A stretch of DNA of 64,000 bases, taken from contig CALFVI010000007.1 in NCBI GenBank assembly GCA_937928775.1, positions 1 through 64,000 of the forward strand, written 5' to 3'. Source of the DNA: an uncultured Elioraea sp. Its GTDB lineage: Bacteria > Pseudomonadota > Alphaproteobacteria > Acetobacterales > Acetobacteraceae. The notes beneath the pieces were generated by a model that had not been told where the DNA came from, did not search any database, and was given only the letters and a program-made list of their open reading frames with translations. Position numbers and translations under genes: made by a program. Shown here piece by piece: positions 53,413 through 63,086 of the stretch; within the stretch, counting starts at the first letter, position 1, and every line of letters begins with the position of its first letter.

Positions 53413-54960
53413 TCATCGCGGGCGGTGTCGTTTCTCCGCCACTTCGCCGCTCCATGGGGCGAAGCCGACGAACGCGTCACGCCACGCGGCAAGGAAACTA
53501 GTCTCCACGAGCCACCAATACGGAAGATCATGGGCAAGGATTGCTTGCGCCTCGCGATAGGCGTCGCCGCGTTCAGCCTCGTCCAGCAGCGATGCCGCGC
53601 GATCGAAGAGCGCATCAACAGCGTGGCTTCGGTAACCGGCCGCGTGTGAGAATGGCACATTGCCGATCGTGGAGGAATGAACCGTGCGATGGACACCAAT
53701 CTCCTGATCCGTGCCTTAGCAATAGGAGATGAGGGTGAGGTCGAAGTCACGGCGAGTGAAGACCGTCTGGCTCAGCAGGGCTCGGTCGATAATCCGCGGC
53801 CGAAGGACGATCCCGAGAGGGGCGAGCTGAGCGCGCATCAGTTCGCTCTACCCGCGCGAAGGCTGGGAGATGGACGATGTCGAGCGTCACTCGAACGCCG
53901 TCCTGTCCCCGTCTGAAACCGGCTGCTTCGAGCCTGCACGCCGCCTTGGCCGAATCGTGCGGCCAGATGGCGAGTGCGCCGGGCGCATGCGCCCACGGGA
54001 TCCCGGAGGCAATTTGTGCGTCCGGCACACGCCCTGCGCCGAACGCAAGACGGTCGAGGAACTATGCGCGGTCAAGCCCGAGGCCGAAGGCCTCGCGCAG
54101 GGCGAAGTGATCCGTGATTGGCCGATCAAGATTGAAGCCGGTTATCATGGCGCAGTTCGATCCGCCAGGTGCAGCGCGCGTCTCGACAATGGTGACACTG
54201 CGGTTCCGAAGGCGTGCGGCGTCGGGAGGGGCAATGCGGCTCACCATGTCGACTTCACCAGCAACCGGTGCATTCACCTGTGCCGCCGCATCCGGAATGA
54301 TCCGGAACACGATGCGGTCGAGCCTCGGCAGCCCTCTTAGGTCTTGTTGCGTACTAGCACAACTTGGTCATCACGACGCCAGGACACGAACCGAAACGGG
54401 CTGGTACCGATCGGACGCAGATTCGCCGGGGTGTTGGTCGGATCGCAGCCAGCGAACAGATGCGCGGGCTGAATCGGCGCTTCGGTCACCGAGAGCTAGC
54501 GGAGGAGGGCGGGGTGCCGTCGCTTCACACGGAACGTCACAGTATGAGGGTCAACGATATCGACAGTGGAGACCGCTGTAGCCAAGCCGGCGCGCGCACG
54601 GGGATGGAAGCGAAAGAGGAGATCCTGGAATGTGACCTTCACAGCCTCGGCCGTGAACGGCTGGCCATCGTGCCAGAGAACTCCTCGCCTGAGGTGAAAC
54701 GTCATGCTCTGCCCGTCGCCGCTTGCCTCCCAAGCCTCCGCGAGATCGGGTGATGGTGAACCAGACTCGTCGATTTCGACGATACCGTTCTACATCGATC
54801 CGGCGACGGCATGAATAGGGCCCGCCGTCGATATGGCAGGGTTGAGGAGGCCGGGATCGCCCGAAACCGCGATCACTGCAGAGCCTCCGGACGAAAACGC
54901 AGACTATGGCCAGAAGGCGACAGCGATGGTCACCGTCAGTGCAGTGAATCGCAACGTCAT
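53413..54960 (-). pseudogene. Peptide ABC transporter substrate-binding protein (SBP family 5) pseudogene
   Basis: [73 protein letters not shown]...; stops at 54904-54906 and 54790-54792, further frame changes, C-terminal DLPYWWLVETSFLAAWRDAFVGFAPW. Confidence 0.85.
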
Positions 54961-56190
54961 ATGCCTCTCCTCCCCTGCAACGGTGGACGAATAGCGGAGT
55001 GGTATGAAAAAGACGAAAAATCAGCATAACAATCTCGAGGCGTTCGGTGATGGCACTCGGGTAGAGTGTGGCGGTCGAGAAGAGGCGCAAAGCAGGCCTC
55101 TGCGACAGGCACGGTGGACTGAGCGATCAGTGATGAGCACGGCTTCAAGACCAGAGCAGTGACGCGAGCGTGGCAGAACAAGGGTGCCTAACAGAGCGGC
55201 TTGATGGAAAGGCGGCGACCCTCGAGGGGGTGGCGTGCGAGCGGCGGCTGAAACGGTGCGCGACCGACACGGCCACCGGCAACAGACCTTGGCAAACCGA
55301 ACGCCTATGGAGAGCCCGCGTATCACATCCGGGCGCGGAGGGCAGCCCGGCTATTCTCTTTGTTGCGCAGGTAATGGCCCTTCGTGCAGAGGGTTCAGCG
55401 CGTACGCTGCTGCCGGCGCAGGGACCCCAAGTCTCGCCAATGGCATCGGTCAGGCTGCGCCTGCCTCATCCCGAAGCCGTTGGCCAACGACTGATTTGGC
55501 ACAGTCATGCCTCCAAATCCACTGTCAGGCGCGCTGCCAGCGGCACCTTCTTTGTCCGGCAGTCGTTGCTCGAAACACTCAACATCGACAGCGAGACGCT
55601 TAATCATGTGCAGGACGGGGAGTGCCGAGACCGTTACGGTAAAAAAAGGACGGAGAAGCAACATAGGCGGCAAGCAACCTAGACTGCCCACACGTCGGGA
55701 GGCACCATGCCTTGGGAGTCGCCTGCCGCATGGCAAGCCGTCAGAGGCACATCAGCGGTGCTTCGGGCAAGAGTGCGCGACAGGTCAACACACGCCAGAC
55801 ACCGCTTGGCTTTGTCACGCTGAGTCGACAAGATGTTTCGCCCGCATCCATAGCGTGCCTCAAGCTGGCGATGGAAGTGGAACAGTCTCACGCCGAGAGT
55901 GATCGGAGATATAGCCTGCTTGAGCCCGATTGAGGGCCTCGGCAGGCGATCTATGCCGAGTGGGGTCTTGCAACCAGCCTGTGTTGGTTTCGTGATCGAG
56001 ACTTAGCTCGCTCGATGCGATCGTATCGATGCTTTGTTGACAGTGTGCCATCAACGCCGTGCCGCGTGCTCAAGCGGCGCCGTGCTAGGGCGGATTGTTG
56101 GATGCTCGAGCAGGCTAAATTGTCTTGCCGAGCTTCTCGCGCCTTGGACCTCGGTCATGAGAACAGCGATGAACCCTTGGGGGAAATAGG

Positions 56191-57729
56191 ATGGACTTCC
56201 ATGGCTGCCGAGCGAAACCTGTTCGAGTTCAGCCGCTGGAGCGGGTCGGTGAAGATGCTGTGCTCTATGTTTCTGAAGGCACGACGGTGGTCATCGGCGC
56301 CAGGGCTAGCGACGTCGCTGAGCTTCGCTCTCTGGCGGCTGACCGCACCGTCATCGTTGCCAATGGTCATGCTGTCGGACAGCCTGAGGCATTGAGGCCA
56401 GCGCAATGGCGCGCGGAATGCGTGCGGGCAGTAGAAGGCTGGCTCGGTGCCTTCCGAGTGCACTGGCACGGATCAGACGACGTGACACATGCGGACGTGG
56501 TGATCGACCTTACAGCTGAACCGCTGATTAGGCATGAGGTCGCTCCGTTCGGCTACGTGCGTCCAACGAATGGGGACCGGGCGGCTGCTTTCGCTGAGGC
56601 CGCCGCATGGAAAGGGTGTTTCCGCAAGCCGCGGTATTTCACATATCTTCCCGAAATTTGCGCGCACGAAAGTTTCGGCCTGACAGCATGTTCGCGCTGC
56701 CTGGACGTGTGCGCCGCTGAGGCAATTCGATCCGGCGGCACCGTAATCGTCGTCGATCCGCATCTATGTCAGGGATGTGGAAGTTGCTCCTTGGCTTGTC
56801 CGACTGGCGCGCTCAGCGTCGCTGCCCCCTCTCGCGCAGACCTTTTGTCCAGTGTCCGCCAGGCACTCGCCGAAACCCGCAGCGATCGTCCAGTTGTCCG
56901 CGTGGTCGAGGTAGCGACTGTCGAGAAGAGCTACACGACTACAAGAGAAAATGCGGTGGAGATAGCTGTACCGGCTCTCGCCGCGTTCGGGGAGGAGCTC
57001 TGGTTTGCGGCTCTCGCCGCGGGCGCAGGAGCGATCATCCTTCAGCCATCACGCAGCTTGCCGAACAAATCGTTGCAGCTCCTCATGCAACGCGTCTCGG
57101 TTGCCAACACGATCATGCAAGCTTTCAGGCAGGGAGAACCCGCTATTCGGGTAGCGTCTGCCGGTGGGGAGCACAACGAGGCATGGCACCTTCCGGCAGT
57201 TCAGCCCAGTCGCGCAAACTCTTTGCCGCCAGACCAGCCTCTGCTGAAACGTGTGGTGCTGAATGAGGCACTCGACGTCCTTTGCCGATCTGGTGATGCG
57301 CCGGTTGCCTTGCCTGAGGGAGCAACGTTCGGCTCTATCGATGTCGAGCGTGAGCGCTGCGTGCTCTGTTCGTCCTGCGCGCGCGTGTGCCCGACGGCGA
57401 CCATCCGGTATGCGGAGGACACGCGCTGGGCGAGACTCTTCTTTCATGAGGCGAATTGCATTCAATGTGGGGCGTGTGCTCGTATCTGTCCGACAGGTGC
57501 GATAACCCTTTCGCCGCGTATCGCGCCCCCCGATGAGAGATCCGGATGGCGCGAGGTTCAGGCGGACCCGATCGCGTTCTGTCCGTCCTGCGGCAAGCCA
57601 GTCATGCCGTCACGTTTGCGCATGTGGTTGCAGGAACGCGCAAGGCAACTGGGTGCCGACTCTGCAATCGTGGCTAATACTGCGCTCTGCAGCGTTTGTC
57701 GGCAGTCGGCAGGCGTGGCCTACGACTGA
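56191..57729 (+). CDS. 4Fe-4S polyferredoxin-type protein
   Basis: CSRCLDVCAAEAI, CQGCGSCSLACPTGAL, CVLCSSCARVCPTATI, CIQCGACARICPTGAI plus CPSCG and CSVC pairs. Confidence 0.85.
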   Translation: MDFHGCRAKPVRVQPLERVGEDAVLYVSEGTTVVIGARASDVAELRSLAADRTVIVANGHAVGQPEALRPAQWRAECVRAVEGWLGAFRVHWHGSDDVTHADVVIDLTAEPLIRHEVAPFGYVRPTNGDRAAAFAEAAAWKGCFRKPRYFTYLPEICAHESFGLTACSRCLDVCAAEAIRSGGTVIVVDPHLCQGCGSCSLACPTGALSVAAPSRADLLSSVRQALAETRSDRPVVRVVEVATVEKSYTTTRENAVEIAVPALAAFGEELWFAALAAGAGAIILQPSRSLPNKSLQLLMQRVSVANTIMQAFRQGEPAIRVASAGGEHNEAWHLPAVQPSRANSLPPDQPLLKRVVLNEALDVLCRSGDAPVALPEGATFGSIDVERERCVLCSSCARVCPTATIRYAEDTRWARLFFHEANCIQCGACARICPTGAITLSPRIAPPDERSGWREVQADPIAFCPSCGKPVMPSRLRMWLQERARQLGADSAIVANTALCSVCRQSAGVAYD

Positions 57730-57803
57730 GTTATGTTGCACGCGCAGCGTAAATTTGCGCGCGCAATTGCCTTTCAAGTCATGTCTGCCTGTTCGCACTC
57801 GGC

Positions 57804-58526
57804 TCAACGTCGGCCGCACCACGCGGCATCGGTGCGGGCGATGACCAACGCATCGGCGAGGTCACAGACAGACGCGTAGAAATGCGACCGGTCGGCAGCT
57901 GCAGCGCGCAGCAGATTAAGGAAGCGCGGCAGCCAGGGCTGCAGAAATGTTTCCCAGACGAACGCTTCGCTGATTGTTGGGTGGTGGTCACCTTGGGCGC
58001 TTCTGAACGCCAGCACGTAGAGGAGCTCGAAGAGATACGCCACGTGGTCTGGCGGTTCGGGCCAGCCCTCGGCCGGTGTGAGGCCCATTTGGGCAAAAGT
58101 ATCGCGAATGGGGTCGGCGCAGGGGCCGCCGATGCGTTGTTCGGGATCGAGATAGAAGGATGCCCAAGGTGGCGCAAGCACTCCGAAGGGTCCGACAAAC
58201 AGGGCCGTGTGCGCGCGGAGGTGCGCCTCAAGATCGCCTTGGTGCAAGGCTGCTATCATCCCGTACCCGGCACGCTGAAACGGCTCGGAGAGGTGGCCGG
58301 TCGCCAGTTCGATCAGCGATGAAAACCTGTCGGGCCAACGCTGCGGCGGGCCAAAGGCGTGCGCCAGCACAAAGTAGAGATTGGCCCGAACCACCGCGGA
58401 GGAGAGCGCGTCGACGCCGCTGACCCCTGCGTTGCCCGCCTGGATGCCGTCAAGTGGGATGACGCTGGGCCCGGCGCTTGTCGAGAGCGCGTGGTCCGGC
58501 GTCAGCTTCGCTCCAACCGACACCAC
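57804..58526 (-). CDS. TorD/DmsD-family molybdoenzyme chaperone
   Basis: LYFVLAHAFGPPQRW...HTALFVGPFGVLAPPWASFYLDPEQRIGGPCADPIRDTF; operon context; start uncertain (GTG proposed). Confidence 0.82.
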   Translation of the reverse strand: MVSVGAKLTPDHALSTSAGPSVIPLDGIQAGNAGVSGVDALSSAVVRANLYFVLAHAFGPPQRWPDRFSSLIELATGHLSEPFQRAGYGMIAALHQGDLEAHLRAHTALFVGPFGVLAPPWASFYLDPEQRIGGPCADPIRDTFAQMGLTPAEGWPEPPDHVAYLFELLYVLAFRSAQGDHHPTISEAFVWETFLQPWLPRFLNLLRAAAADRSHFYASVCDLADALVIARTDAAWCGRR

Positions 58527-58587
58527 TGGCTGGTCTGCCTTTGAGCTGCGGAGGCCTTCGCAGCCGGGGTCTGCGCCGGCGCGCGCT

Positions 58588-59289
58588 TCAGGCCTTCCCG
58601 TACTCACGGATGTAGAACACGTGTGGCTGTGTTCCCTTATCACGCTGGAGCACGCGCGGGCGATGCCGCGCGAGAGCCTTCGCTGGTTTGCTTTCCGGAT
58701 CGTTGAGATCGCCGAACAGCCGAGCATCGGCAGGGCAAGCGGTCACGCAGGCCGGATCTTCCCCAACGGCAACCTTGTGATCGCAGAAGGTGCATTTCTC
58801 GACGACACCTCGCGGGCGCACCCCGGCGTAGGTCGTCGCTCGCGCGGGATTGTAGTAGGGCAACGGCGCCTGCACCCGCTCAGCCATTTCCCGTCCCGAG
58901 AATGTCGCGCCGGGGATGGCGGCTTGGCTATCGCGATAGTTTGCGTGTGGGGTGTCCTTGTTGAAGAAGATCACACCATAAGGGCAGGCCAGCTGGCACA
59001 GGCGGCAGCCGATGCATTTGTTCGCGTCGTGCAGCGTCATGCCATTTTCGGCCTTGTACATGGCCGTGGTCGGACAATTGGTGACACAGGGCGCGTTCTC
59101 GCAATGATTGCACAACGTCGGGATATACCTGAACGTCGTGTTCGGAAACGTGCCGCGCGTCTCCACGATGTGATTCGACCAATGGAACTCGACCGGCACA
59201 TTATTCTCCGCCTTGCATGCGATGTCGCAGGCGGCGCAACCGACGCACCGGTGCAGGTCGATTACCATCGCGTAGCGTTTCTTGGCCAT
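58588..59289 (-). CDS. 4Fe-4S dicluster electron-transfer subunit of molybdoenzyme (ArrB/DmsB-like)
   Basis: CVGCAACDIACKAENNVP, CNHCENAPCVTNCPTTAM, CIGCRLCQLACPYGV, CTFCDHKVAVGEDPACVTACPADA. Confidence 0.93.
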   Translation of the reverse strand: MAKKRYAMVIDLHRCVGCAACDIACKAENNVPVEFHWSNHIVETRGTFPNTTFRYIPTLCNHCENAPCVTNCPTTAMYKAENGMTLHDANKCIGCRLCQLACPYGVIFFNKDTPHANYRDSQAAIPGATFSGREMAERVQAPLPYYNPARATTYAGVRPRGVVEKCTFCDHKVAVGEDPACVTACPADARLFGDLNDPESKPAKALARHRPRVLQRDKGTQPHVFYIREYGKA

Positions 59290-59315
59290 CGCTCGCGCTC
59301 CTTTGTGCGATTTTG

Positions 59316-61964
59316 TCAAACGCGCTCGACACGTACGCGGGTCAACCCGCCGTGTCGTGCCGTCGAACCACTCAGCCGTTCGTAGTCCGAAACATGCAGC
59401 TCATTGTTGTTTCCACCGCGCGGCAGGCGTCGGGCGAAGTCCTTTGCTGCGACGCGCCCGTAGGCCCAGTGCCCCTGACCATAGCATTTGGCAACCGTGC
59501 CAGGCCGAACACCTTCCCAAGCCTTCAGGCGAACCACGATCGATCCCTGAAGTGAGGTCACCCGCACGAGATCGCCGTTGCGCAGACCGAGCCGCGCAAC
59601 GTCGGCCGGGTTCATCTTCAGAACGTCGTCCCAGTTTTCGTCTCCCGGATCGCAGTTCTTGTGCGCCTGATACCACGTGCAGTTCTGCGAACGGCCTTCG
59701 CGGTTTAGCCGGGACCGGTGCTCGAAGAAGATGAACGGAAACTCTCGCGGATCACCATGCCGAAAGGCAGGCTCGAAATGCGGAACGAACGCAAGCTCGC
59801 CGCGGGCGACGTATTTCGTGGCCTCCATGACGTCGTCGACGGTCACCTTGTGCTTCGCCGCATGCTCCTCCAGTGCTTTCTTCAAGGTGCTGCTGTAGAA
59901 TTCAAACTTCTTGGTCACCGTTGGGAAGCGGTCAACGCGCTGGCCATAAGTAAAGCGTTTAGAATTCCACACGCCTTTGCGAACGAATGCCTCCCACCCG
60001 TCGATTGCATCCCCATACTTACCCCAGTTGGGATCGGTCTTGTCCCAACATGCTCGGGTTGATGCCTTCAAATGGTAGAGGGTGAACTCCTGGGCGTTCG
60101 TCGGCGCCTGGCCGGTTTCGGGGTCCTTGAACATCTCCTTGAAGTAGCGGAGTGGCTTGTCAAAGCCGCGTTCGGCAAGCTTCTCCGCAAGCAGCCAGGG
60201 CACCTCCGTCTCCTCGTTACGCACATCCGCAACAGGCTTGATCACTGGCACGTTCAAGGTCGTATAGCTGTGCAGGTTCTGCTTGTTGTTGACGTAGCCC
60301 CAGCGTTCGAACATCTGATGCGGGGCTGGCAGGACGATGTCGGCGAACATCGTTGTTTCCGAGGCGTTGGTCGTGATGTGCACGAGGAAAGGAAGTTTGC
60401 TCAGCGCCTCTTCCCAACGCTGTGCGCCGGTGCAGGAGAATGCGAAGTTAGACCAATAGGCGATGATCAGTTTGAGATCGTAGGGGTCATTGGCAAGCAT
60501 GGCGTCGGCGACGCGGTTCGTCACCACGCCGCTGCCAGGACGCCCGGACGCCATGGCCGGAAATTCAAGTCGGCCCCGCTGGTCGATCTTCGGATACTTC
60601 AGCCCCTCTTTCGCGATGTCGTCGAGATATGCATCGTGGGCTGGCGCGCCTCGCGTCACGGTTGGTGCATGAGTGACGACGCCACCACGTGCATCGACCG
60701 ACCCGACGAGACCATTCAGTGCGTGCGCCGCCATTGCAGCGTAGGCGCCGCGCACCTGCATGCAGGCGCCAGGTGACAGCCAGCTGATGGCGCGCGAACC
60801 CGCTGCGGCGAAATCGAGTGCGACACGACGGATCTGCGCGGCAGGAATGCCGCAGATCGGCTCTGCCCACTCGGGTGTCCGATCCTTCAGTTCAAGGTTC
60901 CACCAGGCAAGCAGCCCATGGGTGTGCTTTTCAGCGAATATCGGAACCGGGACAGCGTCGCTGGCCCCATTGGTTGCGGTTGCACCTGCAGCGGAGGCGA
61001 GTGTCTGCAGTGGTTCGATCTCCCGCCCAGGGACAAAGCGGTTCTTGCCGTCAACAAAGTCGCCGACGAAAGACTTGTTCCAGGCACCCTCGACAAGAAT
61101 GACGTGCGCGATGGCAAGGGCCAGCGCGCCATCTTCACCGGGAATGACGGGAAGCCACTCGTCTGCCTTGGCAGCGGTCGCTGACAGCCGCGGGTCGATA
61201 ACGGCGATTTTTGCCCGGTCGCGTACTCCGCCCCAGAAGTTGATCGCGTGTGGCACCATGCGGTTCGAGGCGAGCGGATCCGTACCCCAGCAGAGGATGT
61301 ATCGTGCCTCCTCGAGGTCGTAGTCGCGATAGTTCCAATACCCTTCTGTGTAGAACGAACCAAACTTTTCGGCCTCTGCACAGATGGAAGAATGGCTGAT
61401 ATTATTGGGAGACCCAAGTAGCTTGGTGAACTTGTCGTATAGGATATCATTCAAATTTGTATAACGACCTCGAAGCACGGCGTATTTATGGATCTCGCCG
61501 CTGCGCCGAAGCTCCATGATGCGGTCCGCGATTGTAGCCATGGCCTCGTCCCAGGAGATCGGAACGAAACCGGGATCTTCGTTGCGCCCCTTTTTCGGAT
61601 TGGTTCGCTTCAGCGGCTGGCGTACCCGATCGGGGTCATAAACCTGCTGCAGAGCAAGATGCGGTCGCGGGCAAATCTTCCCATGGTTGCCCTTCGCTTC
61701 CGGGTTGCCGCGAAGATGAATCGCTCGCCCGTCAACGACGCGCACCTGCACCGAGCACCAGCTCGTGCAACCTTGGCAGGTGGTTGCAACCCACGTCCCA
61801 AGTGGAGAAGGCTTCGCCGCATGCGCCTGGGCCGGCGCGAGCAGGCTCAGCGCAGGCAAACCATTCGCCGAGGCAATAAGCGCAGCACCGGCAGTCTGCA
61901 ACACGGACCGACGCGATGCATCCACAGCCGGCTTCATGTCGGCGATCATCGGAATGGCGGTCAT
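59316..61964 (-). CDS. Tat-exported molybdopterin oxidoreductase catalytic subunit, ArrA/ArxA-like (respiratory arsenate reductase / anaerobic arsenite oxidase family)
   Basis: Tat signal SRRSVLQTAGAAL; CQGCTSWC 4Fe-4S site; RGRYTNLNDILYDKFTKLLGSPNNISHSSICAEAEKFGSFYTEGYWNYRDYD; WNLELKDRTPEWAE; FFEHRSRLNREGRSQNCTWYQ. Confidence 0.8.
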   Translation of the reverse strand: MTAIPMIADMKPAVDASRRSVLQTAGAALIASANGLPALSLLAPAQAHAAKPSPLGTWVATTCQGCTSWCSVQVRVVDGRAIHLRGNPEAKGNHGKICPRPHLALQQVYDPDRVRQPLKRTNPKKGRNEDPGFVPISWDEAMATIADRIMELRRSGEIHKYAVLRGRYTNLNDILYDKFTKLLGSPNNISHSSICAEAEKFGSFYTEGYWNYRDYDLEEARYILCWGTDPLASNRMVPHAINFWGGVRDRAKIAVIDPRLSATAAKADEWLPVIPGEDGALALAIAHVILVEGAWNKSFVGDFVDGKNRFVPGREIEPLQTLASAAGATATNGASDAVPVPIFAEKHTHGLLAWWNLELKDRTPEWAEPICGIPAAQIRRVALDFAAAGSRAISWLSPGACMQVRGAYAAMAAHALNGLVGSVDARGGVVTHAPTVTRGAPAHDAYLDDIAKEGLKYPKIDQRGRLEFPAMASGRPGSGVVTNRVADAMLANDPYDLKLIIAYWSNFAFSCTGAQRWEEALSKLPFLVHITTNASETTMFADIVLPAPHQMFERWGYVNNKQNLHSYTTLNVPVIKPVADVRNEETEVPWLLAEKLAERGFDKPLRYFKEMFKDPETGQAPTNAQEFTLYHLKASTRACWDKTDPNWGKYGDAIDGWEAFVRKGVWNSKRFTYGQRVDRFPTVTKKFEFYSSTLKKALEEHAAKHKVTVDDVMEATKYVARGELAFVPHFEPAFRHGDPREFPFIFFEHRSRLNREGRSQNCTWYQAHKNCDPGDENWDDVLKMNPADVARLGLRNGDLVRVTSLQGSIVVRLKAWEGVRPGTVAKCYGQGHWAYGRVAAKDFARRLPRGGNNNELHVSDYERLSGSTARHGGLTRVRVERV

Positions 61965-61977
61965 GGATCGTGATCCT

Positions 61978-62937
61978 TCAGGACAGCGTTGCCATCACGG
62001 AAAGAGGAGTTGGGAGCTGGCCGCCAATCACGGCAGCGTAACGGATGGTGAAGCCGCCAGCGAGCAACAGCAGGCAGGCAATCGCCACTAGGCCGGCGGG
62101 CGGCGTCCGACCTGCCCCAAAGCGCGGTAGCAGCAAAATCCCGACGACGATCGGGACCAGCAGGCCAAACCCGATGCCGAAAACAGCCAGGATAACGCCG
62201 TATTCAGAGAGCATCGCCTGCAGTGCCAGACGGGCAGGCAAGGGCCCAAAGCGCAAATCGACAAACCACGCGAACAGCGTCACGAGGAGGAGTGCAGCAG
62301 CCGCAATCAGCACCAAGGCAACGGGCTTGAGGCCCTGAGCGAAAACGTCCGACGGGCCAGCTTCCAACCGAACAAAGGCCCGCAGCAAGAGATACACAAG
62401 CAAGGAAGCAGCGACTCCGGTGATAGTGAAGAGCAACACCGAGGTAACGATCATCGGGCCCGAGGCCCAAAGTGGGTGCGAGGTCAGAACCGCGAGCAAC
62501 AAACCATGGTAGATTCCCACCGCAACGGCGAACGGGACACCCAGAACACCTGCAACGGACGCGCTGAGAACCCGGGGCAGGCTGACGTGCGGGAAGAGCA
62601 AGCGGAAGGCGAAAAGGGCGGACAAGGCGACGAAGGCGCCTTGGATGATGGCACCCCACCACATCACGGATGTGGGCGACACGTTAAGGATCAGCTGATA
62701 GACGTTGAGCTTATTGCCAAGCTTCCAGAACAGAAGGCCAAGGCCCGCTGCAACGGAGACTGGTGCAATCGTGGCTGCGACTTTGACCAGGGGCAGGTAG
62801 CGCTCCTCCGCGAAGCGCCACAGCAGGAAGGCGAATAGGAACGCGCCGACGCCCACGCCTCCGAGAAAGAGGTCTCCGACCACGCGCTCGTCCCAGATCA
62901 AACCTCGTTGCAAAGTCAGTATGAGCTCCGTGTCCAT
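61978..62937 (-). CDS. NrfD/PsrC-type quinone-interacting membrane anchor
   Basis: Multi-TM NrfD-like (WDERVVGDLFLGGVGVGAFLFAFLLWRFAEE); first gene of molybdoenzyme operon. Confidence 0.88.
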   Translation of the reverse strand: MDTELILTLQRGLIWDERVVGDLFLGGVGVGAFLFAFLLWRFAEERYLPLVKVAATIAPVSVAAGLGLLFWKLGNKLNVYQLILNVSPTSVMWWGAIIQGAFVALSALFAFRLLFPHVSLPRVLSASVAGVLGVPFAVAVGIYHGLLLAVLTSHPLWASGPMIVTSVLLFTITGVAASLLVYLLLRAFVRLEAGPSDVFAQGLKPVALVLIAAAALLLVTLFAWFVDLRFGPLPARLALQAMLSEYGVILAVFGIGFGLLVPIVVGILLLPRFGAGRTPPAGLVAIACLLLLAGGFTIRYAAVIGGQLPTPLSVMATLS

Positions 62938-63072
62938 CTCCGACCTCCGAGGCTACCACGCGCAAGACCGTCGTTAGATGTCCCGGTCGGGGCAGCTCTT
63001 CCCGACCTTCGCGGACGCGCGGTGTTTCGCTCAGCTTCGCCACCACTCTTCCGCGAGCCTCTCGCTGCCGCA

Positions 63073-63086
63073 TTGCGCTAGATCAA
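63073..63086. promoter_or_regulatory. Candidate FNR/CRP-type site TTGCGCTAGATCAA upstream of the molybdoenzyme operon
   Basis: TTGNN-CTAG-ATCAA partial palindrome, 136 bp upstream of the NrfD start. Confidence 0.4.

Noticed and set aside
56036-56055. TTGAC...ATCAA pair upstream of the polyferredoxin gene
   Set aside because: Half-site spacing is 8 bp rather than the 4 bp needed for an FNR/CRP dimer site.
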